Below, piece after piece: positions 24,093-33,509 of a stretch of 64,000 nt of DNA (its first letter is position 1; every line of letters begins with the position of its first letter). The position numbers were made by a program, and so were the translations under genes. The DNA lies in assembly GCA_021404565.1 (NCBI GenBank), contig JAAWWF010000019.1, positions 1 through 64,000 of the forward strand, written 5' to 3'. The notes beneath the pieces were generated by a model that saw only the letters and a program-made list of their open reading frames with translations, made no database searches and was not told the DNA's origin. Source of the stretch: Roseivirga sp. Lineage in GTDB: Bacteria; Bacteroidota; Bacteroidia; Cytophagales; Cyclobacteriaceae.

Positions 24093-25280
24093 TTGAAGAA
24101 AGATTTAAGAAGAATTTTATGCTTAGGGATGTTTTGCATCCCTCTATTTTTGCTTTCGCCACAACTCTATGGGCAGTCGAGCCCCAAATACAGCAATGAG
24201 TTTCTCTCCATAGGAGTGGGTGCAAGAGGCCTGGCTATGTCTAATGCTATGACCTCTGCTGTGAATGATGTTACAGCTGTTTATTGGAATCCTGCTGCTC
24301 TCACAGACATTGAACACCGATATGAGTTTAGTCTCCAGCATGCTTCTTACTTTGGAGGAATAGCTAACTACGACTATGTGGGCTTTGCCTATGCTATTGA
24401 CGAAGGAAGTCATTTTGGTTTGTCTCTTATTCGTTTGGGTATTGATGAAATTCCCGATACCAGATTCCTTTTCGATTCAAACGGAGCCATTGATTATAGT
24501 CAGATTACGTTTTTTACCTCATCTGATGTTGCTCTGATACTTTCGTATGCCAGGGGGGTCACCTTTGGCGATGGGCAACCTTTTGCGCAGGGACTTACCT
24601 TTGGTGCGAATTTTAAGGTGATTAAGAGAAAGATTGGCCCTTTTGCGGAAGGCTGGGGTTTTGGTATGGATATTTCAGCCAAATACCGTCTTCATACCTG
24701 GGATCTGGGCATTATGCTCAGAGACATTACCACCACTTTTAATGCGTGGACGGTGGATCAGGATATGCTCGCACCAATTTTCAATCAGACAGGCAATGAT
24801 ATTCCTGGTAATTCACTTGAGCTCACATTGCCAAAAATGTTGATAGGGGCTTCACGTTCATTCACTATTAGCGATAAGATAGACTTGCTGACCTCTACGG
24901 ATTTGGTTTTCACTTTTGATGGTCGTAGAAACGCCCTGGTAAAAAGCGCTATCGTGAGTATTGAACCTCAGTTTGGTTTTGAGTTCGATTATGAGGACAA
25001 GTTCTTTCTTCGAATGGGGGTGGGGAACTTTCAACGTATTAAGGAATTTGAGAGAGATTTATCGAGTGGAGAGTCTACGTTTTGGTCTTTTCAGCCTAAC
25101 ATGGGTATCGGGGTATATCTGGATGATTTTGTAATTGATTACGCTTTGACAGATATCGGTAATGTTGCTGAATCACCTTACTCACACGTATTTTCAATCA
25201 AGTACTCCCTGGAAAAGCTACCGGACTTGTATAATAAGAATAAGAGAAAAGCGAAGAAGGAGGTAAAGGATGAAAACTAA
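24093..25280 (+). CDS. porV: T9SS outer-membrane protein PorV (LptO family)
   Basis: Outer-membrane beta-barrel that shuttles T9SS cargo from the translocon to the attachment complex with PorU. The signal peptide is residues 1-28 (PQLYGQ end). Then comes the PorV/PorQ-family opening FLSIGVGARGLAMSNAMTSAVND and VYWNPAAL, followed by barrel strands to residue 395. The start is TTG: it gives the basic KKDLRR head a signal peptide needs, while the only nearby in-frame ATG (24129) removes it. porU begins inside its last codons with a perfect Shine-Dalgarno, so PorV and PorU are coupled. Confidence 0.92.
   Translation: MKKDLRRILCLGMFCIPLFLLSPQLYGQSSPKYSNEFLSIGVGARGLAMSNAMTSAVNDVTAVYWNPAALTDIEHRYEFSLQHASYFGGIANYDYVGFAYAIDEGSHFGLSLIRLGIDEIPDTRFLFDSNGAIDYSQITFFTSSDVALILSYARGVTFGDGQPFAQGLTFGANFKVIKRKIGPFAEGWGFGMDISAKYRLHTWDLGIMLRDITTTFNAWTVDQDMLAPIFNQTGNDIPGNSLELTLPKMLIGASRSFTISDKIDLLTSTDLVFTFDGRRNALVKSAIVSIEPQFGFEFDYEDKFFLRMGVGNFQRIKEFERDLSSGESTFWSFQPNMGIGVYLDDFVIDYALTDIGNVAESPYSHVFSIKYSLEKLPDLYNKNKRKAKKEVKDEN
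25257..25264 (+). promoter_or_regulatory. Shine-Dalgarno site of porU inside porV
   Basis: AAGGAGGT, fully complementary to the 16S anti-SD core, 5 bases before the porU ATG and inside the final porV codons (KKEVK). Most genes here have no recognisable SD, so this one stands out. Confidence 0.7.
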
Positions 25281-28200
25281 GTTCAGGTTCCTTGTTACAG
25301 CCTTTGGTTTGTTGGCTTGTTTGGCTTCTGCCTTCGGGCAGGAAGGCAATAGCTGGATTAATTATAGTCAACCTTATGTAAAGGTTAAGACGGGTAGCGA
25401 TAACATTTTTCGAATTGATTATGACGCACTGATCGAGATTGGGTTTCCGGTAGACAAACTCGATGTCAGCAGACTCCAGATGTTTCACCGGGGAGAGCAG
25501 GTAGCGATTCATGTAGAGGATGGTGGAGATGGCTCTTTTGATTCGGGAGAATATCTGGATTTCTATGGCAGGCGAAATGACGGGGTAGGCGATGTAGAAC
25601 TTTTTGTGCAGCCACGGAATCAGATTCATCAGTTCTATAACCTCTTTTCAGATACCACGGCCTTTTTCCTCACCATAGGTGATGTGGGGACCGGGAGAAG
25701 AATGGCTCTGTTTGATGAGCCCGAAACAGGCTTGACCGCCAAGGCTTCTCACGACCAGGAATTGCTGAACGTGTACACCTCTGAATTCTCGTTCGGACAA
25801 TATTATCCTGAAGGCAATCCTAACGCGGAGGTTAAGAAGTCGAAGTACGATCGGGGACAAATGTTCATGGGAGATACGATCATGATCAATGAGTTTACCC
25901 TCCGTAGTGGTAAGACTTTCAGAGATTTCATAGTTGATGACCTTGTATTGAGCGAACAAAGCGAAGGCAAGAAACCCAGCATTGAGGTGCAATTGGTAGG
26001 CTTTAATAATCGCTCGCACAGAGCCGCTGTTAAGGTGGGTCCGAATACCGACAACCTGAGAACGGTCAAGGATGACATCTTTTTTGTGCTGAACAATGAT
26101 GCCATGGCCAATACCCAGGTGGAATGGACGGATGTTTCTGCTCAGGGCCGGATGATCGTGAGGGTGGAGGCACTGGAGGTGAATGACGAGCCAGATAACA
26201 GATTTGCGGTCAGCTACCTTAGGGTAACCTTTCCACAGGAAATTGATCAGCAGTCGGCTGATGAAAAGATTTACTATATCAATGCACCTTCGTCTGGTGC
26301 CAGTAATCAACTGCTGAATATTGAAAATGTACTGGGGCAGGTAGCGGTTTATGATGTAACTGACTACAGAAACCCTCTGAGGATCAGCTCTGTGGCCAAT
26401 GGCAACGATGTCAGGGCAGTGGTGTCGACCAGTACTGATGAGACAAAAAAAATCCTGGTTAAAACCACTTCTTCTATCACCAGTTTGGACCCGGAATCAG
26501 TTACTTTCAGGCATGCCGATGTCAGCAACAAGAATTATATTCTCATCAGTCATCCTTATCTGAGGAATTGTAGTGGAGCCCTCGGAAGTATTACTTCTGA
26601 AGAGTGCCTTTATGAAGATCCTGTACAGGCCTATATAGACTACAGAAGCTCTATAGAAGGCGGTGGATTTAATGTGCTTTATGCTGATGTAAATGAGTTG
26701 ATGGATGAATTCAACTATGGAGAATTCAGCCCGCTGGCTATCAGGAGGTTTTCCAGGTATGTATATGAGAATGGCAATCCGGAATATATGTTTCTGGTTG
26801 GTCGATCGCGCAGGGTAGATAACCAGGCACAAAGACTGGCCGATCCTCTGGCGCTTTCTTTAAAGGACCTTGTACCTACCATGGGAGCCCCGGGGTCTGA
26901 TATCTTATTTACTGAAGGACTCGATGGCACTGATCACTTCCCTACATTTCCAGTGGGAAGACTCTCCGTTTCGCAGCCCTGGAATGTCGGGTATTATCTT
27001 GAGAAGGTGATGGAAAAGGAGAGTACCTTAAAGGATTCTCCCTGGACCAAAAACTTTATTCAGTTGAGCGGAGGACTCAATACCCGTGAGCTATTGCGTT
27101 TTAAAGAAATTATAGAAGGTTTTAAAAATAAGGTCGTAGGTGACTTCCTGGGGGCCAACGTCAACAATATTTCAAAGCAGACCAACAATGCCATTCAGAA
27201 GTTTAATATCTCTGAAGAGGTCAACAGAGGAGTTGGTTTTGTTACATTCTTCGGGCACTCGTCTTCCAACTTCACGGATATTGATATCGGGAGTGTTACG
27301 GATCCCGCAAATGGCTACGATAATGCAGGACGTTATCCGGTCTTTCTGGTGAATGGATGCAGGGGTGGGGAAATCTTCTTCAGAAGCTCTTTTGGCGAAA
27401 ACTGGATGGCAGCAAGAAATAAAGGAGCTGTCAACTATATGGCACACAGTGATGTAGGGCTCACCAGTATCTTGTCACAATATAGCAATGAGGTGTATGA
27501 GTTGCTGGCAGATACACTTTGGATGACCCGCTCGATCGGGCATATTCAACAGGAAGCGATTCGCAATTTTCTTGACAGGCCTTTTATCGATGAAAGCTAT
27601 GAGGCTACGGCTGAGCAGACTGTTTTGCAGGGCGATCCGGCCATTCCAATCTTTGGCCATGACAAGGTAGATTACATTGTGAGGCCCGAGGATATCTCCG
27701 TGGTGTCGAGCGATGGTTCGGATGTAACAGCGAGCACACCTTTTTTCAGGCTGGCCGTGGTGGTGAGTAATGGCGGGCGCACGACCACGAGTCCTTTATC
27801 AGTCAGGGTTAACAGGCGATTGGAAGATGGATCGGTGTTTAATCTGCCCACAGTTGAGGTACCTCCCATTTCTTTTCAGGACACCATATTCTATGATATT
27901 TCAAACCAGGGTATCGATGCTTTTGGTCAGAATACCTTTGAGGTAATTCTGGATGCAGACAATACCGTGGATGAGGGGAGTGAAATTAACAATACTGCGG
28001 AGCGAGCATTCAATTTCCCTGCTACCGGAACATTTAATACAAGCCCAACCAATTTTTCTCTGGTAAATGAGGTAAATCAGCAGCTTGTCGTTCAGTCGTC
28101 AAACCTGAGACTGAACGACAAGCGGTTTGTTGTGGAGTTGGATACAGTGAACACCTTTGACAGCAATTGGAGGCAACGGCAGACACTGGAAGGAAAGGGC

Positions 28201-30399
28201 ATCGGTACCTGGAATGTCGCTTTGCTACCCGAAACCTTTAGGGATACAGTTCAATACTACTGGCGCAGTGTTTTTGAGGAAGATTTGACTCTGGAAGACG
28301 TGCCCTGGAATAATAGTACGTTTACCTATATAAGAAATGGTGAAATAGGCTGGGGGCAAACAGCCTTTGACCAGTTCGAAGAGTTGGCGTTGAGCTCTTT
28401 GCAAAAGAATGAGGTTGATCAAAACTGGGTTTTTGCGGGGACCCGCACCCTCATAGAAGTTGTGACCTTTGGTGCTGACCATCCGGATGGCAATAGGGCT
28501 TCTGCCATCGTGTTGGATATCGATGGTATTCAGCAAATACCTGATAACCCCTGCAATCTGGGAACCCTTAATGCCATTGCTTTTGATAAGGACAGTGGCA
28601 GACCCTACTTTGTATTAAGTACTCCGGGTCTACAGGATATTTCCGATCCCCTGAAGTGCGGAAGACCAGTCAGTGTAATCAACTCTTTCAGGGACCTGGC
28701 AATGACTGATGTGAACATTCCGATAAGCGAGAGTCTTACCCGAGAATATATCAACGGTGTCAGAGCAGATGATTTTGTGCTTTTGTTCAGCGTAGGCACT
28801 TTGGCTTACCCGGACTGGCGACCAGATGTATTTACCGACTGGGCAGATATTGGCCTGGGCAGACCGGTTTTGCAGGGTGTACAGACTGGCGAACCACTGA
28901 TTGTCTTTGGTAGAAAGGGAGCCCCCGAAGGATCGGCCGTGGATATTCAGGGAGAAAAATCTGCCAGTGAAGATAATGCCAGAAGCACGAGAATCACCTT
29001 TAATACCTCGATTGCTGCCAGCATAGATAGCGGTACTGTAGAGACTCCGGTGATTGGCCCCTCCAGCGACTGGGGTAGAATGACCAAAAGGATTTTTGAA
29101 GAAGGAAGTGAAGATGAGGTAACATTCGAGGTACGAGGGATTGCATTGGACGGAACCGTCACGGTACTGTTTCCTGATGTGACCCTGAATGAACTTGACC
29201 TGAGTGGAGTCGATCCCTTACAATATCCTTATATCAGGCTTTATGTCAATATGGAGGATCGTACATCTGCCACACCTGCTCAACTTGATGAATGGACGGT
29301 GACCTATCAGGGAGTACCCGAGGGGATTGTTTCATTACAAAATGATCAAAATCAGAATATCAGCCTACAGGAAGGCGAGCCTTTCCTGGCACAATTTAAG
29401 TTCACGAACATCTCTGCTTATGACTTCAGTGGCCCCCTGAATGTGAGATACACGTTTACAAATCAGGTGACCGGACAGGAAGAAATGAGTACTGTGCAGA
29501 TACCTGCAGTGGCAGCCGGTCAGGAGGGACTCTTTGAGCTCCCCATTGCCACCCAGGGTAGAGTAGGCCTGAATGATCTGGAGGTTTTTGTAAACCCTGG
29601 AGATCAGCTTGAGCAGTTCTACAATAATAATGTGATCAGACTGGAATCGTTCTTCAATGTATTGAGAGATGAGGTTAATCCGAATGTGGATGTCACCTTT
29701 GACGGGATTTATATACTGGATGGTGACATCGTGTCACCCAAGCCTTTGATAAGCATGGAGCTTCGCGATAATAATCCTTATTTGTTCAAAACCGATGGTT
29801 CTGATGTGGTGATTAAGCTTGGTAAACCTTGTGATGGCTGCGAGCTGGAGACTATTGACATGACTTCAAATCTGATCGAGATTACACCTGCTTCTGAGAG
29901 TACCAATTTCCGAATTGATTTCAGACCGGACTTTGGTGCTGAGCCAGATGGGGTTTATCAGCTGCAGGTGGAGGTGCCCGATGCCTCTGGCAACCAATCG
30001 GGTATTGGGCCTTATGTGGTTAATTTTGAAGTGGTAAGCGAGTCCGCCATTACCAACTTTTACCCATATCCCAATCCCTTCAGTACCAGCACCCGGTTTG
30101 TGTTTACACTTACGGGTGAGGTCATACCCGATCAGATTAAGATTCAGATATTCACAGTTTCAGGCAAAGTGGTGCGGGAGATTACTCAGGAGGAGATCGG
30201 ACCGATTCGAATTGGCAATAATATCACCGAGTACGCCTGGGATGGCAAAGATGAGTTTGGCGACAAGCTGGCCATTGGTACCTACTTATATCGCGTTCAG
30301 ATCAGGTCGAGCAGCGGCAGTGAATTTGGTCACCGGGGTACTGGTACAGATCAGGCTTTCAATAAACAGGGCTTTGGTAAGCTGGTGATTATCCGCTAG
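25270..30399 (+). CDS. porU: T9SS sortase/signal peptidase PorU
   Basis: Cell-surface cysteine protease of the gingipain (C25) family that cuts off the C-terminal domain of T9SS cargo and attaches the cargo to a surface lipid. The signal peptide is 1-24. The N-terminal beta domains run to about 415, and the C25 domain spans about 420-790. The catalytic His663 is in FFGHSS and the catalytic Cys697 in VNGCRGGE. Ig-like regions follow, then a C-terminal FYPYPNPFS to GTYLYRVQI module resembling a T9SS CTD. At 1709 residues it is much longer than P. gingivalis PorU (about 1160). It overlaps porV by 11 bases. Confidence 0.95.
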   Translation: MKTKFRFLVTAFGLLACLASAFGQEGNSWINYSQPYVKVKTGSDNIFRIDYDALIEIGFPVDKLDVSRLQMFHRGEQVAIHVEDGGDGSFDSGEYLDFYGRRNDGVGDVELFVQPRNQIHQFYNLFSDTTAFFLTIGDVGTGRRMALFDEPETGLTAKASHDQELLNVYTSEFSFGQYYPEGNPNAEVKKSKYDRGQMFMGDTIMINEFTLRSGKTFRDFIVDDLVLSEQSEGKKPSIEVQLVGFNNRSHRAAVKVGPNTDNLRTVKDDIFFVLNNDAMANTQVEWTDVSAQGRMIVRVEALEVNDEPDNRFAVSYLRVTFPQEIDQQSADEKIYYINAPSSGASNQLLNIENVLGQVAVYDVTDYRNPLRISSVANGNDVRAVVSTSTDETKKILVKTTSSITSLDPESVTFRHADVSNKNYILISHPYLRNCSGALGSITSEECLYEDPVQAYIDYRSSIEGGGFNVLYADVNELMDEFNYGEFSPLAIRRFSRYVYENGNPEYMFLVGRSRRVDNQAQRLADPLALSLKDLVPTMGAPGSDILFTEGLDGTDHFPTFPVGRLSVSQPWNVGYYLEKVMEKESTLKDSPWTKNFIQLSGGLNTRELLRFKEIIEGFKNKVVGDFLGANVNNISKQTNNAIQKFNISEEVNRGVGFVTFFGHSSSNFTDIDIGSVTDPANGYDNAGRYPVFLVNGCRGGEIFFRSSFGENWMAARNKGAVNYMAHSDVGLTSILSQYSNEVYELLADTLWMTRSIGHIQQEAIRNFLDRPFIDESYEATAEQTVLQGDPAIPIFGHDKVDYIVRPEDISVVSSDGSDVTASTPFFRLAVVVSNGGRTTTSPLSVRVNRRLEDGSVFNLPTVEVPPISFQDTIFYDISNQGIDAFGQNTFEVILDADNTVDEGSEINNTAERAFNFPATGTFNTSPTNFSLVNEVNQQLVVQSSNLRLNDKRFVVELDTVNTFDSNWRQRQTLEGKGIGTWNVALLPETFRDTVQYYWRSVFEEDLTLEDVPWNNSTFTYIRNGEIGWGQTAFDQFEELALSSLQKNEVDQNWVFAGTRTLIEVVTFGADHPDGNRASAIVLDIDGIQQIPDNPCNLGTLNAIAFDKDSGRPYFVLSTPGLQDISDPLKCGRPVSVINSFRDLAMTDVNIPISESLTREYINGVRADDFVLLFSVGTLAYPDWRPDVFTDWADIGLGRPVLQGVQTGEPLIVFGRKGAPEGSAVDIQGEKSASEDNARSTRITFNTSIAASIDSGTVETPVIGPSSDWGRMTKRIFEEGSEDEVTFEVRGIALDGTVTVLFPDVTLNELDLSGVDPLQYPYIRLYVNMEDRTSATPAQLDEWTVTYQGVPEGIVSLQNDQNQNISLQEGEPFLAQFKFTNISAYDFSGPLNVRYTFTNQVTGQEEMSTVQIPAVAAGQEGLFELPIATQGRVGLNDLEVFVNPGDQLEQFYNNNVIRLESFFNVLRDEVNPNVDVTFDGIYILDGDIVSPKPLISMELRDNNPYLFKTDGSDVVIKLGKPCDGCELETIDMTSNLIEITPASESTNFRIDFRPDFGAEPDGVYQLQVEVPDASGNQSGIGPYVVNFEVVSESAITNFYPYPNPFSTSTRFVFTLTGEVIPDQIKIQIFTVSGKVVREITQEEIGPIRIGNNITEYAWDGKDEFGDKLAIGTYLYRVQIRSSSGSEFGHRGTGTDQAFNKQGFGKLVIIR

Positions 30400-30421
30400 G
30401 GCCTTAAAGAAATTTGAATGG

Positions 30422-30453
30422 AAGAGGTTGTTCTGACGGATGACCTCTTTTTT
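30422..30453 (+). terminator. Rho-independent terminator after porU
   Basis: AAGAGGT (30422-30428) pairs with ACCTCTT (30443-30449), with a T-run to 30453. It starts 22 bases after the porU stop. Confidence 0.75.
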
Positions 30454-30526
30454 ATGTTCCCAGGGCCGGAGTTCCCGATACTCTTACCTCGATCGGGATA
30501 GGCTTCTCTTCCGTGCGTTACAAACG

Positions 30527-30552
30527 AAAAAAGCCCCACAATGTGGAGCTTT
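30527..30552 (-). terminator. Terminator of the tRNA-Leu gene
   Basis: Ten-base stem with a three-base loop. The single plus-strand mismatch becomes a G-U pair on the minus strand. Six T follow on the minus strand (30527-30532). It is placed 8 bases after the tRNA's CCA end. Confidence 0.8.
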
Positions 30553-30560
30553 ATTTCATT

Positions 30561-30645
30561 TGGTACCCAGGGCCGGAGTCGAACCGGCACGCCCGAAGGC
30601 ATTGGTGTTTGAGACCAACGCGTCTACCAATTCCGCCACCTGGGC
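30561..30645 (-). tRNA. tRNA-Leu (anticodon CAA)
   Basis: Class II tRNA of 85 bases read on the minus strand. The acceptor stem is GCCCAGG with CCTGGGT, closing on a G1-U72 wobble. The D arm contains GGTAGAC. The anticodon stem is TTGGT/ACCAA with loop CTCAAAC, so the anticodon is CAA, which decodes UUG. The long variable arm is typical of Leu. The T arm is GCCGG TTCGACT CCGGC, and a discriminator A and CCA are encoded. It is the only tRNA seen in the window. Confidence 0.95.
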
Positions 30646-30708
30646 AGGTCTACTGAATTGGGATGCAAAAATGGATAAAGATTTTTGATTTTACAATAGC
30701 CCCAAAGC

Positions 30709-31002
30709 CTAAACCTCGATATATTTTTTGGAGGAAAAAGCGATCGGTTTTTGGCTGAATCGGGGTTTGGTTTGAGCCCATACTTCTTTGAACAGATCGG
30801 AGTGTCGGTAGCGATTAAGAGCGGCCTCGTCTTGCCAGATACTGTAGGTAGAAAAGACGCTGGGATCGTTGTAGTCTTTGAGTAGCTCCAAATGTGTACA
30901 ACCTTCAAAGCCTCTGATTTTATCTTTTGAGGTATCAAAGACCTTCAGGAAGTTGTCAACCTCCTGAGGTTTGAAAGTCATTCTTACGGTGCGAATAAGC
31001 AT
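30709..31002 (-). CDS. ABM-domain protein (antibiotic biosynthesis monooxygenase fold)
   Basis: 97 residues, a complete single ABM domain of the dimeric alpha/beta-barrel type. It has an N-terminal strand MLIRTVRMTF, a helix with NFLKVFDTSKDKI, a core strand GCTHLELLKDYNDPSVFSTY, SIWQDEAALNRYRHSDLF (helix after the conserved Trp), and a terminal strand. Such proteins include putative quinol monooxygenases, small detoxifiers and haem-degrading enzymes; none can be singled out. It lies on the minus strand between the SAM hydrolase gene and tRNA-Leu, 69 bases after the former. Confidence 0.8.
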   Translation of the reverse strand: MLIRTVRMTFKPQEVDNFLKVFDTSKDKIRGFEGCTHLELLKDYNDPSVFSTYSIWQDEAALNRYRHSDLFKEVWAQTKPRFSQKPIAFSSKKYIEV

Positions 31003-31071
31003 GGGCGTGATTAAGAATTGGTTATTGATTAATACTCTGAGAGCGTTTCAGTTTGTCAGTTAACAGAGGTG

Positions 31072-31836
31072 CTAGTCATCAAATTGAATATTGACCGGGC
31101 TGTCGAAATTGAGCCCGAGCAGCTGTGAGGCATGACCCTGATTGATGCCTATTAGCAGCAGACCTTCCTGGTTAAAAACAAAGAAGGCTTCTCCCGGCTC
31201 TACATCTGCCATGCTTTGGTGAATGGAAGAAGCACTTTCTCTTCCAAACTGAAGGCTATATCGTCTCTCTTTACTCAGGATGTCAAAGTCGAGCTTTTTA
31301 ATGTTTGTGATTAGATTGCCATAATGGTCTACCCTGATGATATGGCCCGCTATTTCTTTTCTGGTAGCCTTCACCTGTCTGAGCATTAGCTGCACATATC
31401 GATCGGTATGCTCGGCAAGGTTTTCGGGTTTATCTCCTCCTGCCAGGGCACAGGCTACCCTGGCAGCACCAAGAGTGTTGAAATTTGAGATTTTCTCGCT
31501 GGAAATGGCAAACACAACTGGCCTGTTTTGCTCCTGTATAAGGCTTATAATGCCATTGTCTGGTGCCACAAAGAGATGCCCGTTGATTTCGGAGAGCAGG
31601 ATCGTATCCCTATTGGGGTTGCTGCCATTGGAGCCGATCAGGTGAACTGTACCGGCTGGAAACTTATGATAGACCGAATGCAATACATAGGCCATATGGG
31701 CCATATTGAAGGGCTCAATATCGTGACTGATGTCTACGACCTGCTGGTTGGGGTTAATAGTGAGAATAGTAGCTTTCACTGATGCCACGTAATGGTCGCT
31801 GGTACCGAAATCAGATGTGAACGTGACAAGGGGCAT
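31072..31836 (-). CDS. SAM hydroxide adenosyltransferase (DUF62 family)
   Basis: 254 residues of the fluorinase/DUF62 superfamily, which splits S-adenosylmethionine with water into adenosine and methionine. Signature TFTSDFGTSDHYVASVK is at the N-terminus (Asp and Ser near 8-9), VDISHDIEPF follows, FVAPDNGIISLI lies in the middle, and RVDHYGNLITNI opens the C-terminal beta-barrel. Fluorinases and chlorinases have extra loop features that are not apparent here, so hydrolysis is the likely reaction. Its biological purpose in bacteria is not settled. Confidence 0.88.
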   Translation of the reverse strand: MPLVTFTSDFGTSDHYVASVKATILTINPNQQVVDISHDIEPFNMAHMAYVLHSVYHKFPAGTVHLIGSNGSNPNRDTILLSEINGHLFVAPDNGIISLIQEQNRPVVFAISSEKISNFNTLGAARVACALAGGDKPENLAEHTDRYVQLMLRQVKATRKEIAGHIIRVDHYGNLITNIKKLDFDILSKERRYSLQFGRESASSIHQSMADVEPGEAFFVFNQEGLLLIGINQGHASQLLGLNFDSPVNIQFDD

Positions 31837-31874
31837 GAAGCACCGTTGGGTTTGTTAAGCGAAATTTATTGAAG

Positions 31875-31909
31875 CAAAATTATCAGAATTTTTGAGGAGG
31901 TATATCAAA
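31875..31909 (-). promoter_or_regulatory. Putative promoter of the SAM hydrolase gene
   Basis: On the minus strand, TTTG (31906-31909), 23 bases, TAATTTTG (31875-31882): -33 and -7 boxes of the Bacteroidota type, 38 bases before the ATG. Confidence 0.5.
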
Positions 31910-32049
31910 TTAACCATAAGATGAAGCTATCTTTCTTTCAAATCTTCTTGTGGAGGTTAACCAAATAGATTGAGACGGGATATTTTTCTTCTTTAGCGGG
32001 AAAATATCATCAAAAGGCTAAGGTTAATCTTTGCAGTTGGTGTTACAGA

Positions 32050-33021
32050 TTGACAAAAAGACAGCTAATACATTTGGTAGAAAAATTAATCACATTAGAA
32101 AACATCGCCATGGTTGATTTCCTGGGTGTTGGTAATGAAAATATTAAGGAAATGGCCTCTGCCTTTCCCAAGAGTAAAATTGTATCCAGAGGGAATGAAA
32201 TCCTTATTCAGGGAAATGCATCTGAAATCCTTCAGATCAACGATATACTCAACTCGCTGGTGCAGCACTATCATAAATACGGAAAGGTTACCCATGATAA
32301 TGTACAGGCTTATATTAAGCAGGAGTCCGACCTGAGCCAGTCTGCTCTGGATGATGAGGTATTGGTATATGGTACCCGGGGGGCAGTGATTAAACCAAAA
32401 ACTGCCAATCAAAAGCAGTTGGTAAAAGAGGTAAAGGAAAAAGATCTCGTTTTTGCCATTGGTCCTGCCGGTACAGGTAAAACCTATATATCGGTGGCAA
32501 TGGCCGTAAAGGCATTAAAAAACAAGGAGGTAAAGAAAATCATCATTACCCGACCGGCTGTAGAAGCCGGGGAGAACCTGGGTTTTTTGCCGGGTGACCT
32601 GAAGGAGAAAATCGATCCCTATCTGAGGCCCATCTATGATGCGCTTGACGAGATGATCCCTTCAGAAAAACTGAAGTACTACCAGGAAAACCGGGTGATC
32701 GAAATAGCCCCACTGGCTTATATGCGGGGGCGTACGCTTCATAATGCTTTTATACTGCTTGATGAGGCTCAGAATACGACTCCCATGCAGATGAAGATGT
32801 TTCTGACCCGTATGGGACCTAACTCAAAAGTGATTGTGACGGGTGATCGTTCTCAGGTCGACTTGCCTCATCATCAGAAATCCGGACTGGCGCAGTCTGT
32901 CAATATTCTCAGAGGTGTCGCGGGTATTGGTGTGGTTGAGCTGGATGGTAAAGATGTACTGAGACATAGATTAGTCAAAAAAATTATTTCGGCATACGAT
33001 AAAGAGCAGCCTAAAGAGTGA
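32050..33021 (+). CDS. PhoH-family ATPase
   Basis: 323 residues. An N-terminal KH-like region (about 20-95) is followed by the PhoH P-loop ATPase with Walker A GPAGTGKT (138-145), then IITRPAVEAGE(N)LGFLPGD and Walker B LLDEAQNT. The family (PhoH/YbeZ) is linked to RNA metabolism and ribosome quality, often partnering YbeY. No ATG fits: the TTG at 32050 is one choice. The TTG at 32074 gives MVEKLITLEN, closer to how family members I recall begin, and may be the true start. A GNAT gene overlaps its stop by 4 bases. Confidence 0.9.
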   Translation: MTKRQLIHLVEKLITLENIAMVDFLGVGNENIKEMASAFPKSKIVSRGNEILIQGNASEILQINDILNSLVQHYHKYGKVTHDNVQAYIKQESDLSQSALDDEVLVYGTRGAVIKPKTANQKQLVKEVKEKDLVFAIGPAGTGKTYISVAMAVKALKNKEVKKIIITRPAVEAGENLGFLPGDLKEKIDPYLRPIYDALDEMIPSEKLKYYQENRVIEIAPLAYMRGRTLHNAFILLDEAQNTTPMQMKMFLTRMGPNSKVIVTGDRSQVDLPHHQKSGLAQSVNILRGVAGIGVVELDGKDVLRHRLVKKIISAYDKEQPKE

Positions 33022-33458
33022 TTAGGGTTAAACTAGTGGAAAGCCAGCAAGAATTGGATCAGGCTTTCAAAATTCGTGAAAAAGTATTCAGAGAAGATTT
33101 AGGGGTTGAGTGGGAAGATATATTTGATCAATATGATCAGGGAGCGACCCACTTTATTGCCTATTCTGATGATGAGCCTGCTGGAAGTTCGCGCTACAGG
33201 CGGACGGAAAAAGGAGTAAGGCTGGAGCGGTTTGCTGTTCTCCCTCAGTACCGCGGAAAAGGTGTGGGCAAGCGCCTTGTTCAAAGCAATCTGGGGCATA
33301 TTGAGGCCAATCTGAAAACTCCCGGCTTGCTGGTCTATTTACATGCTCAATTAGAGGTGATGGCTCTTTATGGTAGCTATGGCTTTTACAAGGTGGGTGA
33401 GGTATTCCTCGAAGCCAATCTGGAGCATTTCGAAATGCGTAAACAGCTCGTTGGATAG
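33018..33458 (+). CDS. GNAT-family N-acetyltransferase
   Basis: 146 residues with the acetyl-CoA binding motif VLPQYRGKGVGKRLV, preceded by the strand RLERFAVL, and the later LYGSYGFYKVGEVFLE, as in ElaA/YjcF-like GNATs. It starts with GTG in the arrangement GTGA, sharing 4 bases with the phoH stop, so the two are translationally coupled. A terminator follows directly. Acceptor substrate unknown. Confidence 0.9.
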   Translation: MIRVKLVESQQELDQAFKIREKVFREDLGVEWEDIFDQYDQGATHFIAYSDDEPAGSSRYRRTEKGVRLERFAVLPQYRGKGVGKRLVQSNLGHIEANLKTPGLLVYLHAQLEVMALYGSYGFYKVGEVFLEANLEHFEMRKQLVG

Positions 33459-33459
33459 A

Positions 33460-33489
33460 AAAAGAGGTGCTTTTCAGGGCACCTCTTTT
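33460..33489. terminator. Bidirectional rho-independent terminator
   Basis: AAAAGAGGTGC (33460-33470), eight bases, GCACCTCTTTT (33479-33489). The A-run and T-run allow use from both sides: by the phoH-GNAT operon and by the multicopper oxidase gene that converges on it. Confidence 0.9.
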
Positions 33490-33509
33490 GTGATTTGTTC
33501 AATCCACTA

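Noticed and set aside
24129-24131. ATG start for porV
   Set aside because: It would delete the basic KKDLRR head of the signal peptide; the TTG at 24093 gives a proper one.
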